Position numbers and translations under genes: made by a program. Below, one piece after another: positions 1 through 8,470 of a stretch of DNA of 64,000 nucleotides (position 1 is the first letter of the stretch; every line of letters begins with the position of its first letter). Origin of the DNA: Palsa-360 sp963710315 (GTDB lineage: Bacteria; Acidobacteriota; Terriglobia; Acidiferrales; UBA7541); assembly GCA_963710315.1 (NCBI GenBank), contig CAVPZW010000007.1:248001-312000 (forward strand). Reading direction: 5' to 3'. Below the pieces are notes generated by a model. The model did no database searches and had not been told where the DNA came from. It saw only the letters and a list, made by a program, of their open reading frames with translations.

Positions 1-2
1 CG

Positions 3-137
3 CCAGTGCTCGGCCAGCCGATTGGGCTGGGCTATCTTCGCCGCGAGCACGCCGCCATCGGTACACGCATGAATGCCTCGGGAATTCCAGCGGAAGTGAT
101 TGCCCCTCCTCTGTCGTCAAAGAAAATGTCCGTCTGA
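3..137 (+). CDS. GcvT-like / folate-binding aminomethyltransferase family protein, C-terminal fragment
   Basis: Frame 3 is open from the window edge to a TGA at 135-137 and encodes 44 residues. It begins PVLGQPIGLGYLRREHA and continues with an IGTRM block. That pattern is the C-terminal barrel of aminomethyltransferases and YgfZ-like folate-binding proteins (glycine cleavage T-protein family), where a GY.RRE.A.PG.. block lies near the end. The gene starts outside the window, so I cannot tell glycine-cleavage GcvT from a YgfZ-type iron-sulfur repair protein. The family call rests on one short motif. Confidence 0.55.
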   Translation, partial: PVLGQPIGLGYLRREHAAIGTRMNASGIPAEVIAPPLSSKKMSV

Positions 138-164
138 ACAGGCTGCGCAAAAACTCCCCAAACA

Positions 165-251
165 TTTTGTCATTCCGAGCGGAGCGAGGAATCTTTCTTT
201 TCATCAGATTAAACCGAAGAGAGATTCCTCGCTCCGCTCGGAATGACAAAA
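165..251. repeat. Palindromic repeat, family B (GTCATTCCGAGCGGAGCGAGG)
   Basis: Two 29-base arms at 165-193 and 223-251 are perfect reverse complements around a loop of about 29 bases. They carry the TCATTCCGAGCGGAGCGAGG / CCTCGCTCCGCTCGGAATGA sequence. Related copies lie at 8001-8093 and 13321-13408. The element sits between the GcvT-like end and the next plus-strand gene. It could act as a terminator stem, but there is no clear U-tract. Confidence 0.9.
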
Positions 252-334
252 TTGATTGCTTCTTCCTCGGCCTGTGAATCCTGCCAAGAGTGGCGTGTTG
301 CGCCTGCATTTGAGTATTTTCGCCAGTTCCGCTA

Positions 335-982
335 ATGTTATTGCCCCATATGAAGATCGTATTTCGCCACCTTGAAAACATCTTCTTGAAAGGCCTGATA
401 GCCTTGTTCCTTTTTTGCGGCTTGCAACTCGCCATCCTCGCTGCGCCGGCGCGCGCCCAGGATGGTCCGGAAAAGGGCGGGAAAGAGGAAACGTTTTGGG
501 TGTCCGGGGGGCACGGAACGAATGGGCGCACGCAGCATACAACCGTTCTTCATGCCGGCTTTCGCTACGGATGGGTGCTCACGGCGCCGCACGGCCCAGG
601 TTTTCTGCGCGGGCGGTTTGAGTACGCCGTTGACCTGGCCCCGGTCAACATTTTCATTCAGCAGACGAATACGGCCTACGGCATCGCTGCAAATCCATTA
701 GGGTTGGTGTGGAATTTTGAAAAGCGCGGCCGCATCGTGCCCTACATTGACCTTGACGGGGGCGTGCTGCTCACCAACATTGCCGTGCCTACGGGAACGG
801 GCCATTTTAATTTCACGAGCGGCGGCGGAATCGGCATGCACATTCTCACTGGAAAACTCACCTGGAGCGCGGACGTGCGCTTCGTTCACACCTCGAACGA
901 TAATTTGGTATACCCAAACCCCGGCATGAACACCGCGCAATTGCGCCTTGGTCTGGGATGGTTCAAGCAGCCCCGCCACTAA
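335..982 (+). CDS. PagL-like acyloxyacyl hydrolase (lipid A 3-O-deacylase family)
   Basis: The 215-residue protein has an N-terminal signal sequence (hydrophobic about residues 18-36, cleavage likely after APARAQ) and then a glycine/aromatic-rich segment typical of a small outer-membrane beta-barrel. The C-terminal block FVHTSNDNLVYPNPGMN matches the PagL signature, in which the His-Ser pair (H-x-S-N) is catalytic, followed by a terminal aromatic strand. PagL removes the 3-O acyl chain of lipid A in the outer membrane. An alternative ATG at 350 is equally plausible, as neither has a clear Shine-Dalgarno. The gene stands alone. The family call is fairly secure; activity is inferred. Confidence 0.72.
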   Translation: MLLPHMKIVFRHLENIFLKGLIALFLFCGLQLAILAAPARAQDGPEKGGKEETFWVSGGHGTNGRTQHTTVLHAGFRYGWVLTAPHGPGFLRGRFEYAVDLAPVNIFIQQTNTAYGIAANPLGLVWNFEKRGRIVPYIDLDGGVLLTNIAVPTGTGHFNFTSGGGIGMHILTGKLTWSADVRFVHTSNDNLVYPNPGMNTAQLRLGLGWFKQPRH

Positions 983-1003
983 ACACAAAACTCTCCGTGT
1001 AAC

Positions 1004-1078
1004 TCGGGGTTTCCTCTGTGTTCTCTGTGTTGAGAATTAAAAAGCTATAACACAGAGGACACCGAGAAAAGCCGGAGT
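1004..1078. repeat. Inverted repeat, family C (CACAGAGGAAA type)
   Basis: The left arm (CGGGGTTTCCTCTGTGTTCT, continuing TCTGTGTT) and right arm (AACACAGAGGACACCGAG, continuing AAAAGCCGG) are imperfect complements. The element lies between two convergent genes. Family members recur at 4135-4342, 18681-18850, 19634-19812 and 25562-25645. Between convergent genes it may serve as a two-way terminator. Confidence 0.8.
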
Positions 1079-1115
1079 TCCACAGAGAAACCCTAGTGAT
1101 TCATTTTTGGAATAA

Positions 1116-1655
1116 TTAGGCGATGTTCAGCGCGCGCTTGAAGCTGCCGCGTTCGTTGGTGATTTTTTCCTGAAGTTGCAGGATGGCGTAGAGCAGCGCC
1201 TCGGGCCGGGGCGGGCATCCGGGAACGTAGATGTCCACGGGAATCACCTGATTCACGCCTTGCACGATGGCGTAATTGTTGAAGACGCCGCCGGAAGTGG
1301 CGCAGGCGCCCATGGAAATCACCCACTTGGGCTCGGGCATTTGCGCGTGAAGCTGCTTGATGACGGGAGCCATCTTCTGCGAAACGCGCCCGGCAATGAT
1401 CATCAAGTCAGCCTGGCGCGGCGAGGGGCGAAAAACTTCCGAGCCGAAGCGCGCCACGTCAAAGCGCGATGCGGCCATGGACATCATCTCAATTGCGCAG
1501 CAGGCCAAGCCGAATCCCAGCGGCCAGATGGAGCTCTTGCGGCCCCAGTTCACGGCCTTGTCCAGCTGCGTGAAGATAATGCCTTCGTCCTGCAGCAGCT
1601 TGCCGAAATCGTCCGGCTTTTCCAGGGTCACGTTCTTGCCAATGGATACGCTCAT
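1116..1655 (-). CDS. nuoB: NADH-quinone oxidoreductase subunit B
   Basis: The protein is 179 residues from the ATG at 1655, preceded by a GAGG-containing ribosome site; the frame stays open further upstream but has no family similarity there. NuoB carries the terminal 4Fe-4S cluster N2 of complex I at the quinone-binding junction. The ligands are visible: the tandem Cys of FGLACCAIEMM, the Cys of GACATSGG and the Cys of VPGCPPRPEAL. Length is normal. No other nuo gene is adjacent: the neighbours are a PagL-like gene and the divergent xdhC. It is therefore an isolated copy, either a dispersed complex I gene or a paralogue. Confidence 0.93.
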   Translation of the reverse strand: MSVSIGKNVTLEKPDDFGKLLQDEGIIFTQLDKAVNWGRKSSIWPLGFGLACCAIEMMSMAASRFDVARFGSEVFRPSPRQADLMIIAGRVSQKMAPVIKQLHAQMPEPKWVISMGACATSGGVFNNYAIVQGVNQVIPVDIYVPGCPPRPEALLYAILQLQEKITNERGSFKRALNIA

Positions 1656-1842
1656 GAGACCTCGTCCCTCAAATACGCAAAACCATTTTCGCACACTCTC
1701 CGCCTGCGTGCCACTTATGAGCGCAAGCGGTTGACACATAGTTACGCTGGCCGTACCCTGTTACTTATACGGGTTGGAACATGCTGCGGATCCTAAGTGG
1801 GGTCCGCGCACGATTGAGCACACTGGATTTAGGCGCAAACCT

Positions 1843-2682
1843 ATGGACCTATTCGAAGAAGTCATCAAGCTCCGCCGATCGGGCAAACGCGGAGCGTTAG
1901 CCACCATCGTTCACACCAACGGGTCAATTCCCAGCTTTGAAAGCTCGCGCATGCTGGTGCGCGAGGATGGCTCGATTGCCGGCACCATCGGCGGCGGATG
2001 CGTGGAAGCGGAAGTGTGGGCGGCTGCCAAGGAAGTGATGGATGCCGAAGCGCCGCGCAAGATGACCTTCAGCCTGAACAACGAAGCCAATTACGATAAC
2101 GGGCTGATTTGCGGAGGCACATTGGAAATTTTCGTGGAGCCTATCCTGCCGCAGCCGATGCTTTACATTTTCGGAGGCGGCCACATTTCCATCGCGCTGG
2201 CCAACGCGGCGAACACCGCGGGCTTTGCCATTGGCGTGATCGACGACCGCGAATCGTTCGCCAACCACGAGCGCTTCCCCATGGCGCAGGAGATTTACAC
2301 CAGCTTCGAGGAAGCCTTTCAGAAGATCAAGCCCACCGCCTCGACCTACATGGTGATCGTCACGCGCGGCCACAAGGACGACATGCACGTGCTGCGCTGG
2401 GCCGTGGGCACTTCGCCGCGCTACATTGGGATGATCGGCAGCAAGCGCAAGGTGATTTCGGTTTACAACGCGCTGGAAAAAGAAGGCATCCCCATGGAGA
2501 AATTCGCGGGCGTGCACGCCCCCGTGGGGCTTGCCATCGGGGCGCTCACGCCGGAAGAGATCGCCATCAGCATCGCGGCCGAACTGATTGCCATCCGCCG
2601 CGGCGCGCACAGCATCCCAAACAAATCCGTGAAAATCGAAACCGTGGCGCAGGCCGCGGTTCACGCCGAACGTTCATCATAA
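1843..2682 (+). CDS. xdhC: XdhC/CoxI family molybdenum-cofactor maturation protein
   Basis: The protein has 279 residues from the ATG at 1843. XdhC-type proteins bind sulfurated molybdenum cofactor and insert it into xanthine-dehydrogenase-family enzymes. The N-terminal domain has TIVHTNGSIPSFESSRMLV and the GTIGGGCVEAEV motif. The C-terminal Rossmann-like domain has YIFGGGHISIAL and VIDDRESFANHERFP, then MVIVTRGHKDD and YIGMIGSKRK. It is followed after a 22-base gap by mocA, giving a cofactor-supply pair. The likely client is the molybdenum hydroxylase encoded at 25.7-28.6 kb. An upstream in-frame start at 1774 would add 23 unconserved residues. Confidence 0.9.
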   Translation: MDLFEEVIKLRRSGKRGALATIVHTNGSIPSFESSRMLVREDGSIAGTIGGGCVEAEVWAAAKEVMDAEAPRKMTFSLNNEANYDNGLICGGTLEIFVEPILPQPMLYIFGGGHISIALANAANTAGFAIGVIDDRESFANHERFPMAQEIYTSFEEAFQKIKPTASTYMVIVTRGHKDDMHVLRWAVGTSPRYIGMIGSKRKVISVYNALEKEGIPMEKFAGVHAPVGLAIGALTPEEIAISIAAELIAIRRGAHSIPNKSVKIETVAQAAVHAERSS

Positions 2683-2704
2683 ATTTTTGTTGGAAGGAAC
2701 CCGT

Positions 2705-3298
2705 TTGCTCGTAGCCGTCATCCTTTCCGCCGGCGCTTCCAGCCGGATGGGACGCCCGAAAGCCCTGCTCCCTTACCGCGAAGGGACATTCCTGGAACAT
2801 TTGATCGAAGTTACGCGCCACCCGCGCATTGGCGTGACGCGTGTAGTGCTGGGCGCGGGCGCGGATACCATTCGCACGGCGGCGAAGCTCGATCCGTCGA
2901 TGGTGGTGTTGAATCCGGATTGGGAGCAGGGGCAACTGTCCTCCATCTGCGCCGCACTGCGCAGCCTGGAAGGAATCGAAAGCGATGGAATTATTCTTTG
3001 CCCTGTGGATCATCCGCTGGTAAGCGCGCGGCTGGTCAGCGAGCTGGTGGAACGCTTTTACCAGGAAAAGAAAGCGATCGTGGTTCCCACCTATAAAAAC
3101 CGGCGCGGCCATCCGGCGATTTTTTCAAGCGCGCTCTACACCGAACTGCTGGCCGCGCCCGCCAGCATGGGCGCGCGCGCCGTGGTCTGGGCGCACTCCG
3201 CCGACGTGCTGGAAGTTCCCACCGATGAAGAAGGCGTGGTCCTGAATCTCAACGATCCCGACATGCTGAAGCGCGCCACCGGAACCGGCGCGAATTAA
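2705..3298 (+). CDS. mocA: Molybdenum cofactor cytidylyltransferase-like nucleotidyltransferase (MocA/MobA family)
   Basis: The protein has 197 residues from TTG at 2705, chosen because GGAAGG lies about seven bases upstream; an earlier TTG at 2687 lacks this. It opens with VAVILSAGASSRMGRPKALL, the nucleotide-binding signature of MobA/MocA enzymes. Further on are LCPVDHPL (the metal-binding aspartate loop) and YKNRRGHPAIFS. The family transfers CMP or GMP to molybdopterin. Adjacency to xdhC points to the CMP (MocA) form used by xanthine-dehydrogenase-type enzymes. The specificity is inferred from context. Confidence 0.85.
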   Translation: MLVAVILSAGASSRMGRPKALLPYREGTFLEHLIEVTRHPRIGVTRVVLGAGADTIRTAAKLDPSMVVLNPDWEQGQLSSICAALRSLEGIESDGIILCPVDHPLVSARLVSELVERFYQEKKAIVVPTYKNRRGHPAIFSSALYTELLAAPASMGARAVVWAHSADVLEVPTDEEGVVLNLNDPDMLKRATGTGAN

Positions 3299-3710
3299 CC
3301 GCGAAGCCTTGTCGAAGTAACGGAAGCTAAGTTTTCCCTCCCGCCTCTCTCGCTGTTCTCTGTACTTCTAATCGTTAGATTCTTTCAGTTCCCCGACAAA
3401 TTTTGTATTGCTTCGGCCTCGGTTTGGTCTCTCTTGAAGTCCCGGAGGGACGGCACATCGTAGCCCACCGTGAAACGGTGGGGGAACATGTCGCGATTCT
3501 TTTAAGCCCCGTAGGGGCGACACATGCTCCAACGTGTGCCACCCCTACGGGGCTTAGGCTTGTTGGGCCACGCGTCCCCACCGTTTCACGGTGGGCTACG
3601 ATCTGTCGTCCCTAACGGGACTGGCGGAGAAAACAAGGGCTATTGGCAGTTTAGCCATACAAGTTGCCTTTGGTTACAGCATCGCCGCACTCTGTTCTCT
3701 GTGTTGTTTT
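3299..3710. other. Intergenic region, mostly a nested palindrome
   Basis: This 412-base region separates the convergent mocA and IscU-like genes. About half is the nested inverted repeat described separately at 3438-3622. I see no credible coding frame or RNA gene in the rest. Confidence 0.6.
3438..3622. repeat. Nested double inverted repeat, 185 bases
   Basis: The outer arms at 3457-3483 and 3577-3603 (TAGCCCACCGTGAAACGGTG / CACCGTTTCACGGTGGGCTA) are complementary, and the match extends outward imperfectly to the GTCCCGGAGGGAC and GTCCCTAACGGGAC ends. Each outer arm also contains its own small palindrome (CACCGTGAAACGGTG). Inside lies a second pair: AGCCCCGTAGGGGCGACACA at 3505-3524 and GTGTGCCACCCCTACGGGGC at 3534-3553. 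The whole can fold into one long composite cruciform. No transposase is present, so it resembles a MITE-like or REPIN-like element. Confidence 0.85.
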
Positions 3711-4067
3711 TTATCCCAGCTTGGCAAGCAGCGCCTGAACAGCGTCGCGTGCGAGTTGCGCGCCGTGCAGAGTGGCCTGCGGAAGCCCGCCCAGTGCCTG
3801 CGAAATTTGCTCCGAAGTAATGGCCTTGGCCTCGGCCGGAGTTTTTCCGCGCAGCAATTCCGTCAACAGTGAAGAACAGGCCATCGCCGTGACGCAGCCG
3901 CGCGTGCGGAATCGTGCCTCCGCGATGCGGCCCGCTTCCACGCGCGCGGAAAGCTCGAGGATGTCTCCGCAGACGGGATTTTCCACCGAAATCGTGGCCG
4001 TGGGCGCGTCCAGCGTGCCGCCATTTCGCGGATTCTGAAAATGATCGAGGACCGCTTCGCTGTACAT
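3711..4067 (-). CDS. IscU/NifU-like iron-sulfur scaffold protein, lacking the third ligand cysteine
   Basis: The 118-residue protein begins MYSEAVLDHFQNPRNGG, a classic IscU/NifU-N opening. IscU-type scaffolds assemble 2Fe-2S clusters on three cysteines. Here the first (NPVCGD) and second (RGCVTAMACSS) are present. The third, normally in LHC..LA, reads LHGAQLA (GGC glycine codon). A second cysteine in the middle motif (MACSS, usually an AS..SS pattern) is unusual and might substitute. The gene is alone, not beside a desulfurase; the nifS of this window is 30 kb away. It may be a carrier or divergent scaffold. Confidence 0.85.
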   Translation of the reverse strand: MYSEAVLDHFQNPRNGGTLDAPTATISVENPVCGDILELSARVEAGRIAEARFRTRGCVTAMACSSLLTELLRGKTPAEAKAITSEQISQALGGLPQATLHGAQLARDAVQALLAKLG

Positions 4068-4513
4068 GGCAAGAGTATTGCGCGGCGGGAAGCAAACTTC
4101 AACCTGCGGACGAGGGGCGGCAATTCAAGGCAAAAACTTAACACAGAGAACACAGAGGAAAGACCGAGAAAAGCGGAGAACAACAGAGCAGGTCGAGGCA
4201 AGCCAAAGCATGGCGAAGAATGATTGAGAAAATAGAAAAGACAGGCAAGTGAAGGCGAAAATCGCCGGGGAAGGAATGGAAATTTTCAAAGCGACCCATT
4301 CTCCGGTTTTCTCCGTTTTTCCTCTGTGTTCTCTGTGTTAAGCCCTTCGACTTGCCCGGCGGGAGGATTCCGGGCATCATCGGGTGACGCCAAACCGCCC
4401 TCACGATCTCCGTGCGACGATTGGGTGCACGCAAAAAATTTGCGACCGCAAGCCGGCTATCCGGCATCTATCAATAGCAGGTCTTTGCAGGAGGCTATAC
4501 GTTTACGATTCCC
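4068..4513. other. Intergenic region with a long inverted repeat
   Basis: This 446-base gap holds the family C inverted repeat at 4135-4342. The remainder, 4343-4513, precedes the TldD-like gene and ends with GCAGGAGG at 4487-4494, about 20 bases before its ATG. No gene is visible. Confidence 0.6.
4135..4342. repeat. Long inverted repeat, family C
   Basis: The left arm near 4135-4180 has AACTTAACACAGAGAACACA followed by GAGGAAAGACCGAG. The right arm near 4300-4342 has TCTCCGTTTTTCCTCTGTGT followed by TCTCTGTGTTAAG. They are complementary across a central insert of about 120 bases. The larger insert distinguishes it from the shorter family C copies. Confidence 0.85.
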
Positions 4514-6207
4514 ATGAACCGATTCCGGCTTTGCATTTCCCTTTTACTCGCCGCCATTTTTGCCGGCGGCGGAATTCTGGCCTGGAGCGCGCCGCCCGCC
4601 GACAAGGCCGAAGGCATTCTGCTCTCCACCATGCAGTCGGAACTGGAGCGCGCGAAAACCTCCCTGGCGAAATCCGATCCCGCGCCGTACTTCATCAGCT
4701 ACGAAGTTTACGATCAGCACACCATGATGGTCGCCGGGAACCTACGGCACGATCGTGAACTCCAACGTGGGAAATCACCGATGGGCAGACGTGACCATGC
4801 GCGTGGGCACTCCCGCCATGGACAACACGCACAACGAAAATCGCGACTCCGGAATCAGCTCCGGCGCGCTTCCGCTGGCGGACGACCGCGACGCCATTGC
4901 GCGCACGCTTGTGGGAACTGACCGATCGCGAATACCGCCGCGCTTCTCCCGCCTACGCGAAGGTGATGACCAACAACTCCGTGCAGGCCGCCGAGGAAGA
5001 CAAATCCCCCGATTTTTCCCAGGAAACGCCCCAGGCGCAAGTGGAAGCGCCGGCCACTCCCATCGCATTCAATCAAAAGGAGTGGGAAGAGAAAATCCGG
5101 AGATATTCGGCGCTCTTTCGGAAATATCCCGAGGTTTACACTTCCTCGGTGACCTTGCAACTCGAGCAATCGACTTCCTATTTTGTTTCCAGCGAAGGCA
5201 GCAAGGTGGAAACTCCCGGCCTGATGGCGCGGCTGGTGGTGGAAGCCAACACGCGCGCGGACGATGGAATGGACCTGGTGCGCGTGGAGACTTTTGAATC
5301 GTCGAAACCCGACGGGCTGCCCTCCGAAAAAGAATTGACCGCAAAGGAAGAAAAAATGGCTCGGACTTGAAGGCCCTGCGCGAGGCTCCGCTGGCCGAAC
5401 CTTTCGACGGCCCCGCGCTTCTTTCCGGGCGCGCCGCGGCCGTCTTCTTCCACGAAGTGCTGGGACACCGCCTCGAAGGACATCGCCAGCGCGGCGAAAC
5501 CGAAGGACAGACATTCACTAAAAAAGTGAATCAGCCGGTGCTGCCCACATTTCCTGAGCGTGTACGACGATCCGACTTTGGGGAGCATCAACGGCGTGCC
5601 GCTGTCAGGCACCTATTCGCACGATGACGAAGGAGTGCCTTCGCAGCGCGTGCCGCTGATTCAGGACGGAATCCTGAAAAATTTCCTGATGTCGCGCATG
5701 CCGATCACAAATTTCGCGAAGTCGAATGGCCATGGACGGCACCAAGCGGGGTTCATGCCCACCGGGCGCCAGGGAAACCTGATCGTTCAATCCACCAATA
5801 CCGTGAAGGATTCCGAAATGCGCGCGCAGCTGATCGAAGAAGTCAAAAAGGACGGAAAACCTTACGGCCTTTACTTCGAAGACGTGCAGGGAGGATTCAC
5901 GCTGACCACGCGCGAGCTTCCGCAAGCGTTCCAGGTGCTTCCCGTGATCGTCTGGCGCGTGTATCCCGATGGGCGTCCGGACCAGATTGTGCGCGGCGTG
6001 GATATTGTGGGCACTCCCCTGGCGTCGTTGAATCGAATTTTGTTGACCGGCGATAAGACGGAAGTTTTCAATGGCATCTGCGGTGCGGAATCGGGCAGCG
6101 TTCCGGTGTCGGCTTCGGCGCCCGCCATGCTGTTCAGCGAAATGGAAGTGCAGAAGCGCAGCGGCCTCGCGCGAGCGTCCTCCGATTCTGCCGCCGCCGG
6201 GATTTGA
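4514..6207 (+). pseudogene. Secreted TldD-like metallopeptidase, broken by several frameshifts
   Basis: The reading starts with an N-terminal signal sequence (MNRFRLCISLLLAAIFAGGG) and then moves through three frames. Breaks near 4740, 4910, 5362, 5553 and 6165 each need only a one-base correction. Joined, the protein follows the TldD pattern of DLKALREAP, GPALLSGRAAAVFFHEVLGH and RLEGHRQRG. HEVLGH plus the following EGH matches the metal-binding HExxxH region of the active subunit. C-terminal blocks include VYDDPTLGSINGVPLSGTYS, HDDEGVPSQRVPLI and a VLLFxExE-like end. TldD/TldE peptidases cleave unfolded peptides; this copy would act outside the cytoplasm. It may be a true pseudogene or an indel-rich sequence. 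Confidence 0.75.
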
Positions 6208-6256
6208 AGAGTTATCCGGCAGTTCCCCGGCATCGACGCCGTGCGGGAGGTGCGCG

Positions 6257-7945
6257 ATGATAATTCTCTCTTGGCGTCTCCGCCAAGCGTGTTGCCTGCA
6301 TCGCTGTGGCTTTCCTTGCGGCGTTTCCGCTCGGAGTTGCGGCGCAGCAGAAGCCGCTTCCTGCCGAAGCCGCATCGGACCCGATCTTGCGCGCCCTTCA
6401 GGCGGAACTCACGCGCTCGAAGTCGCAACTAAAAATGGACAATGTCGGAGTCGCCGTTTTACATCGAATATCGCGTCTTCGACGTCGAGCAATTCGATGC
6501 CAGCGCCGCATTCGGCGCGTTGCGCGATCAGAGCCGCACGCGGCTGCGATGTGCTTCGCGCCGTCGTGCGTCTGGGCGATTACAAACTCGACAGTTTCTT
6601 CAATGCCGGCCAAGGGGTCAGCGATATTCTGCCGCTGGACAATGACGAACTGGCCATCCGCCACCAAATCTGGATGGCCACCGATCAGGCCTACAAACGC
6701 GCCGGCGAAGCGTTCTCCAACAAGAAAGCCAGCTGAAACAGCTGAACATCGAGCAGCCCGTGGACGATTTCGCCAAGGCCGAGCCGGTCCGTCTCCATCG
6801 GGCCGACGGCCAAGCTGGACGTGGACCCGGCCAAGTGGACCAAGATGCTGGAGTCGGCGACTCCGGTGTACAAGAACGATCCGGCCGATTCAAACGTCTC
6901 ACTGCCAGCCTGAGTTTCACTTGCCTCGTCCAATATTTCGTGAACACGGAAGGGACCGTCACGCGGCATGGGTCGCGCATTACCTGATTCTCCTCAGCGC
7001 CAGCGAACAGGCGCCGGACGGCATGCGGCTGGACCGCGTCCCCGCAATACACCGCAAGCCGCATCGAGGAAATGCCCACGCCGGAAGAATTTCAGACAGA
7101 TGCGCTCAGCACTGGTTGAAGACATGAAAGACGTTGCGCGACGCTCCCGTGGTGGACGAGGAATATCGCGGCCCGGTCCTTTTTTCGAACGATGCCGCAT
7201 CGGACATGTTTTTCGATTTGATTGTGCCGAATGTTTTGGGGCGAAGACCCGCGCCCGGTCGCCCCGCCCGCACGACGGGCGCGTTTGCCAGCAGCTGGAG
7301 AGCGCGCGTGCTGCCGGATTTTATTTCGGTGGTGGACGATCCGACGCTGGACACATTCGCCGGCCACGGATTGGGAGGCAGCTATAAGGTGGACGATGAG
7401 GGCGTGACCGCCGCTCCTGTCACGGTGGTGGACAAGGGTATTCTGGTCGAACTATCTTCATTGGGCGAGTGCCCATCCGCGATTTCCCTGCCTCCAATGG
7501 ACATGGACGCGCTTCGGGCAGCGGCAACACGGCGCCCGCCCCTGGAAATTTATTCTTCCGCCCATCGAAAGCCAGCACACGGGAGGAACTAAAAAAACAG
7601 ATGCATCGATCGAGTGCCGCGATCGCGGGTTCCAGTACGGATATTTCGTGGACACGCTCGGGCCGCGCCTGGCTCCGCGCATGCTGTATCGCGTATGGAC
7701 CAGTGACGGGCATGAAGAACTGGTGCGCGGAGCCATTTTCAATGAATTGGATATTCGCGCGCTGCGCAGCGATCTGGTTGCCGCCGGCAACGATCCGCTG
7801 GTCAGCAATCGCACCGGGCTTGCCGTTCATGGCCATCGTCAGCCCATCGGTGCTGTTCGATGAACTCGAGGTCAAGCGCGCGGACAATACCAAGGAGAAG
7901 CTGCCTGACTACCCTGCTCCTAGTTTGACTTCCGCGCGAAACTGA
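6257..7945 (+). pseudogene. Secreted TldE/PmbA-like partner protein, broken by many frameshifts
   Basis: This second member of the pair starts with a probable signal segment (VAFLAAFPLGVAAQQ) and runs to a TGA at 7943-7945 through at least eight frame changes. Recognisable blocks in order are SPFYIEYRVFDVEQFDAS, YKLDSFFNAGQGVSDILPLD, PVVDEEYRGPVLFSNDAASD, VVDDPTLDTFAGHGLGGSYK and VDDEGVTAAPVTVVDKGILV. Where the upstream gene has its HExxxH metal site, this one reads FSNDAASDMFFDLIVPN. It therefore lacks the metal ligands, as TldE/PmbA subunits do. The exact start is uncertain because of the indels. The conserved blocks argue for recent decay or sequence error rather than old degeneration. Confidence 0.65.
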
Positions 7946-8470
7946 TCGAGCGAGCCGTTCCGTGGCATAGGCTTCAGAGGTTGCGAAGAAACTCGCACCG
8001 TGTCATTCCGAAGGGCGGGGTTTGCCCGAGGAATCTGCTGTTTCTTGGAACCCGAGAAGAAAAGCAGATCCCTCGCTTCGCTCGGGATGACAAACATTAC
8101 TTTTTCCGGCGACTGTTCAGCCTGTGCCACGGAAAACCATGTCACATTTTCCTCATCCATAACCGACTCGCTGCCGATAGTTGAAATGCAATTGCAGGAT
8201 TTGCCGGACCTGCTAAGATGACTTGGGGCATCGGCACGAGGACTTCTTCCGCGGCAGCCACATCTGGTGCCGCTGGTGCCTGGGGTGGGCGGCTGATTTT
8301 GCAACTTGGACGCCGCTGGTGAATCTAATCCGCCCGGTTGAGCAGTCCGCTTACAAGCCACGTCGTCTTGTCAGCCGAATCCCAATGGCGCACGATACAT
8401 CTAAAACTGTGTGGTAGAGCGGCTGCAAAGCGAATCGAAGAGCGTCAATTGAGCGCGGGGGCAAGGAAAT
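7946..8470. other. Intergenic region upstream of aceE
   Basis: This 525-base region contains the family B inverted repeat at 8001-8093. The remaining roughly 370 bases before aceE contain no convincing gene. The only clear translation signal is AAGGAAAT directly before the aceE ATG. Confidence 0.5.
8001..8093. repeat. Palindromic repeat, family B
   Basis: The left arm TGTCATTCCGAAGGGCGGGG (continuing through CCCGAGGAATCTGCTG) faces the right arm CAGATCCCTCGCTTCGCTCG followed by GGATGACA. The stem is imperfect because the left arm carries a divergent GGGCGGGGTTTGCC segment. Confidence 0.8.

Noticed and set aside
4514..7945. Programmed frameshifting in the TldD/TldE-like genes
   Set aside because: More than ten shifts in both directions and no slippery heptamers; indel errors or decay explain it better.
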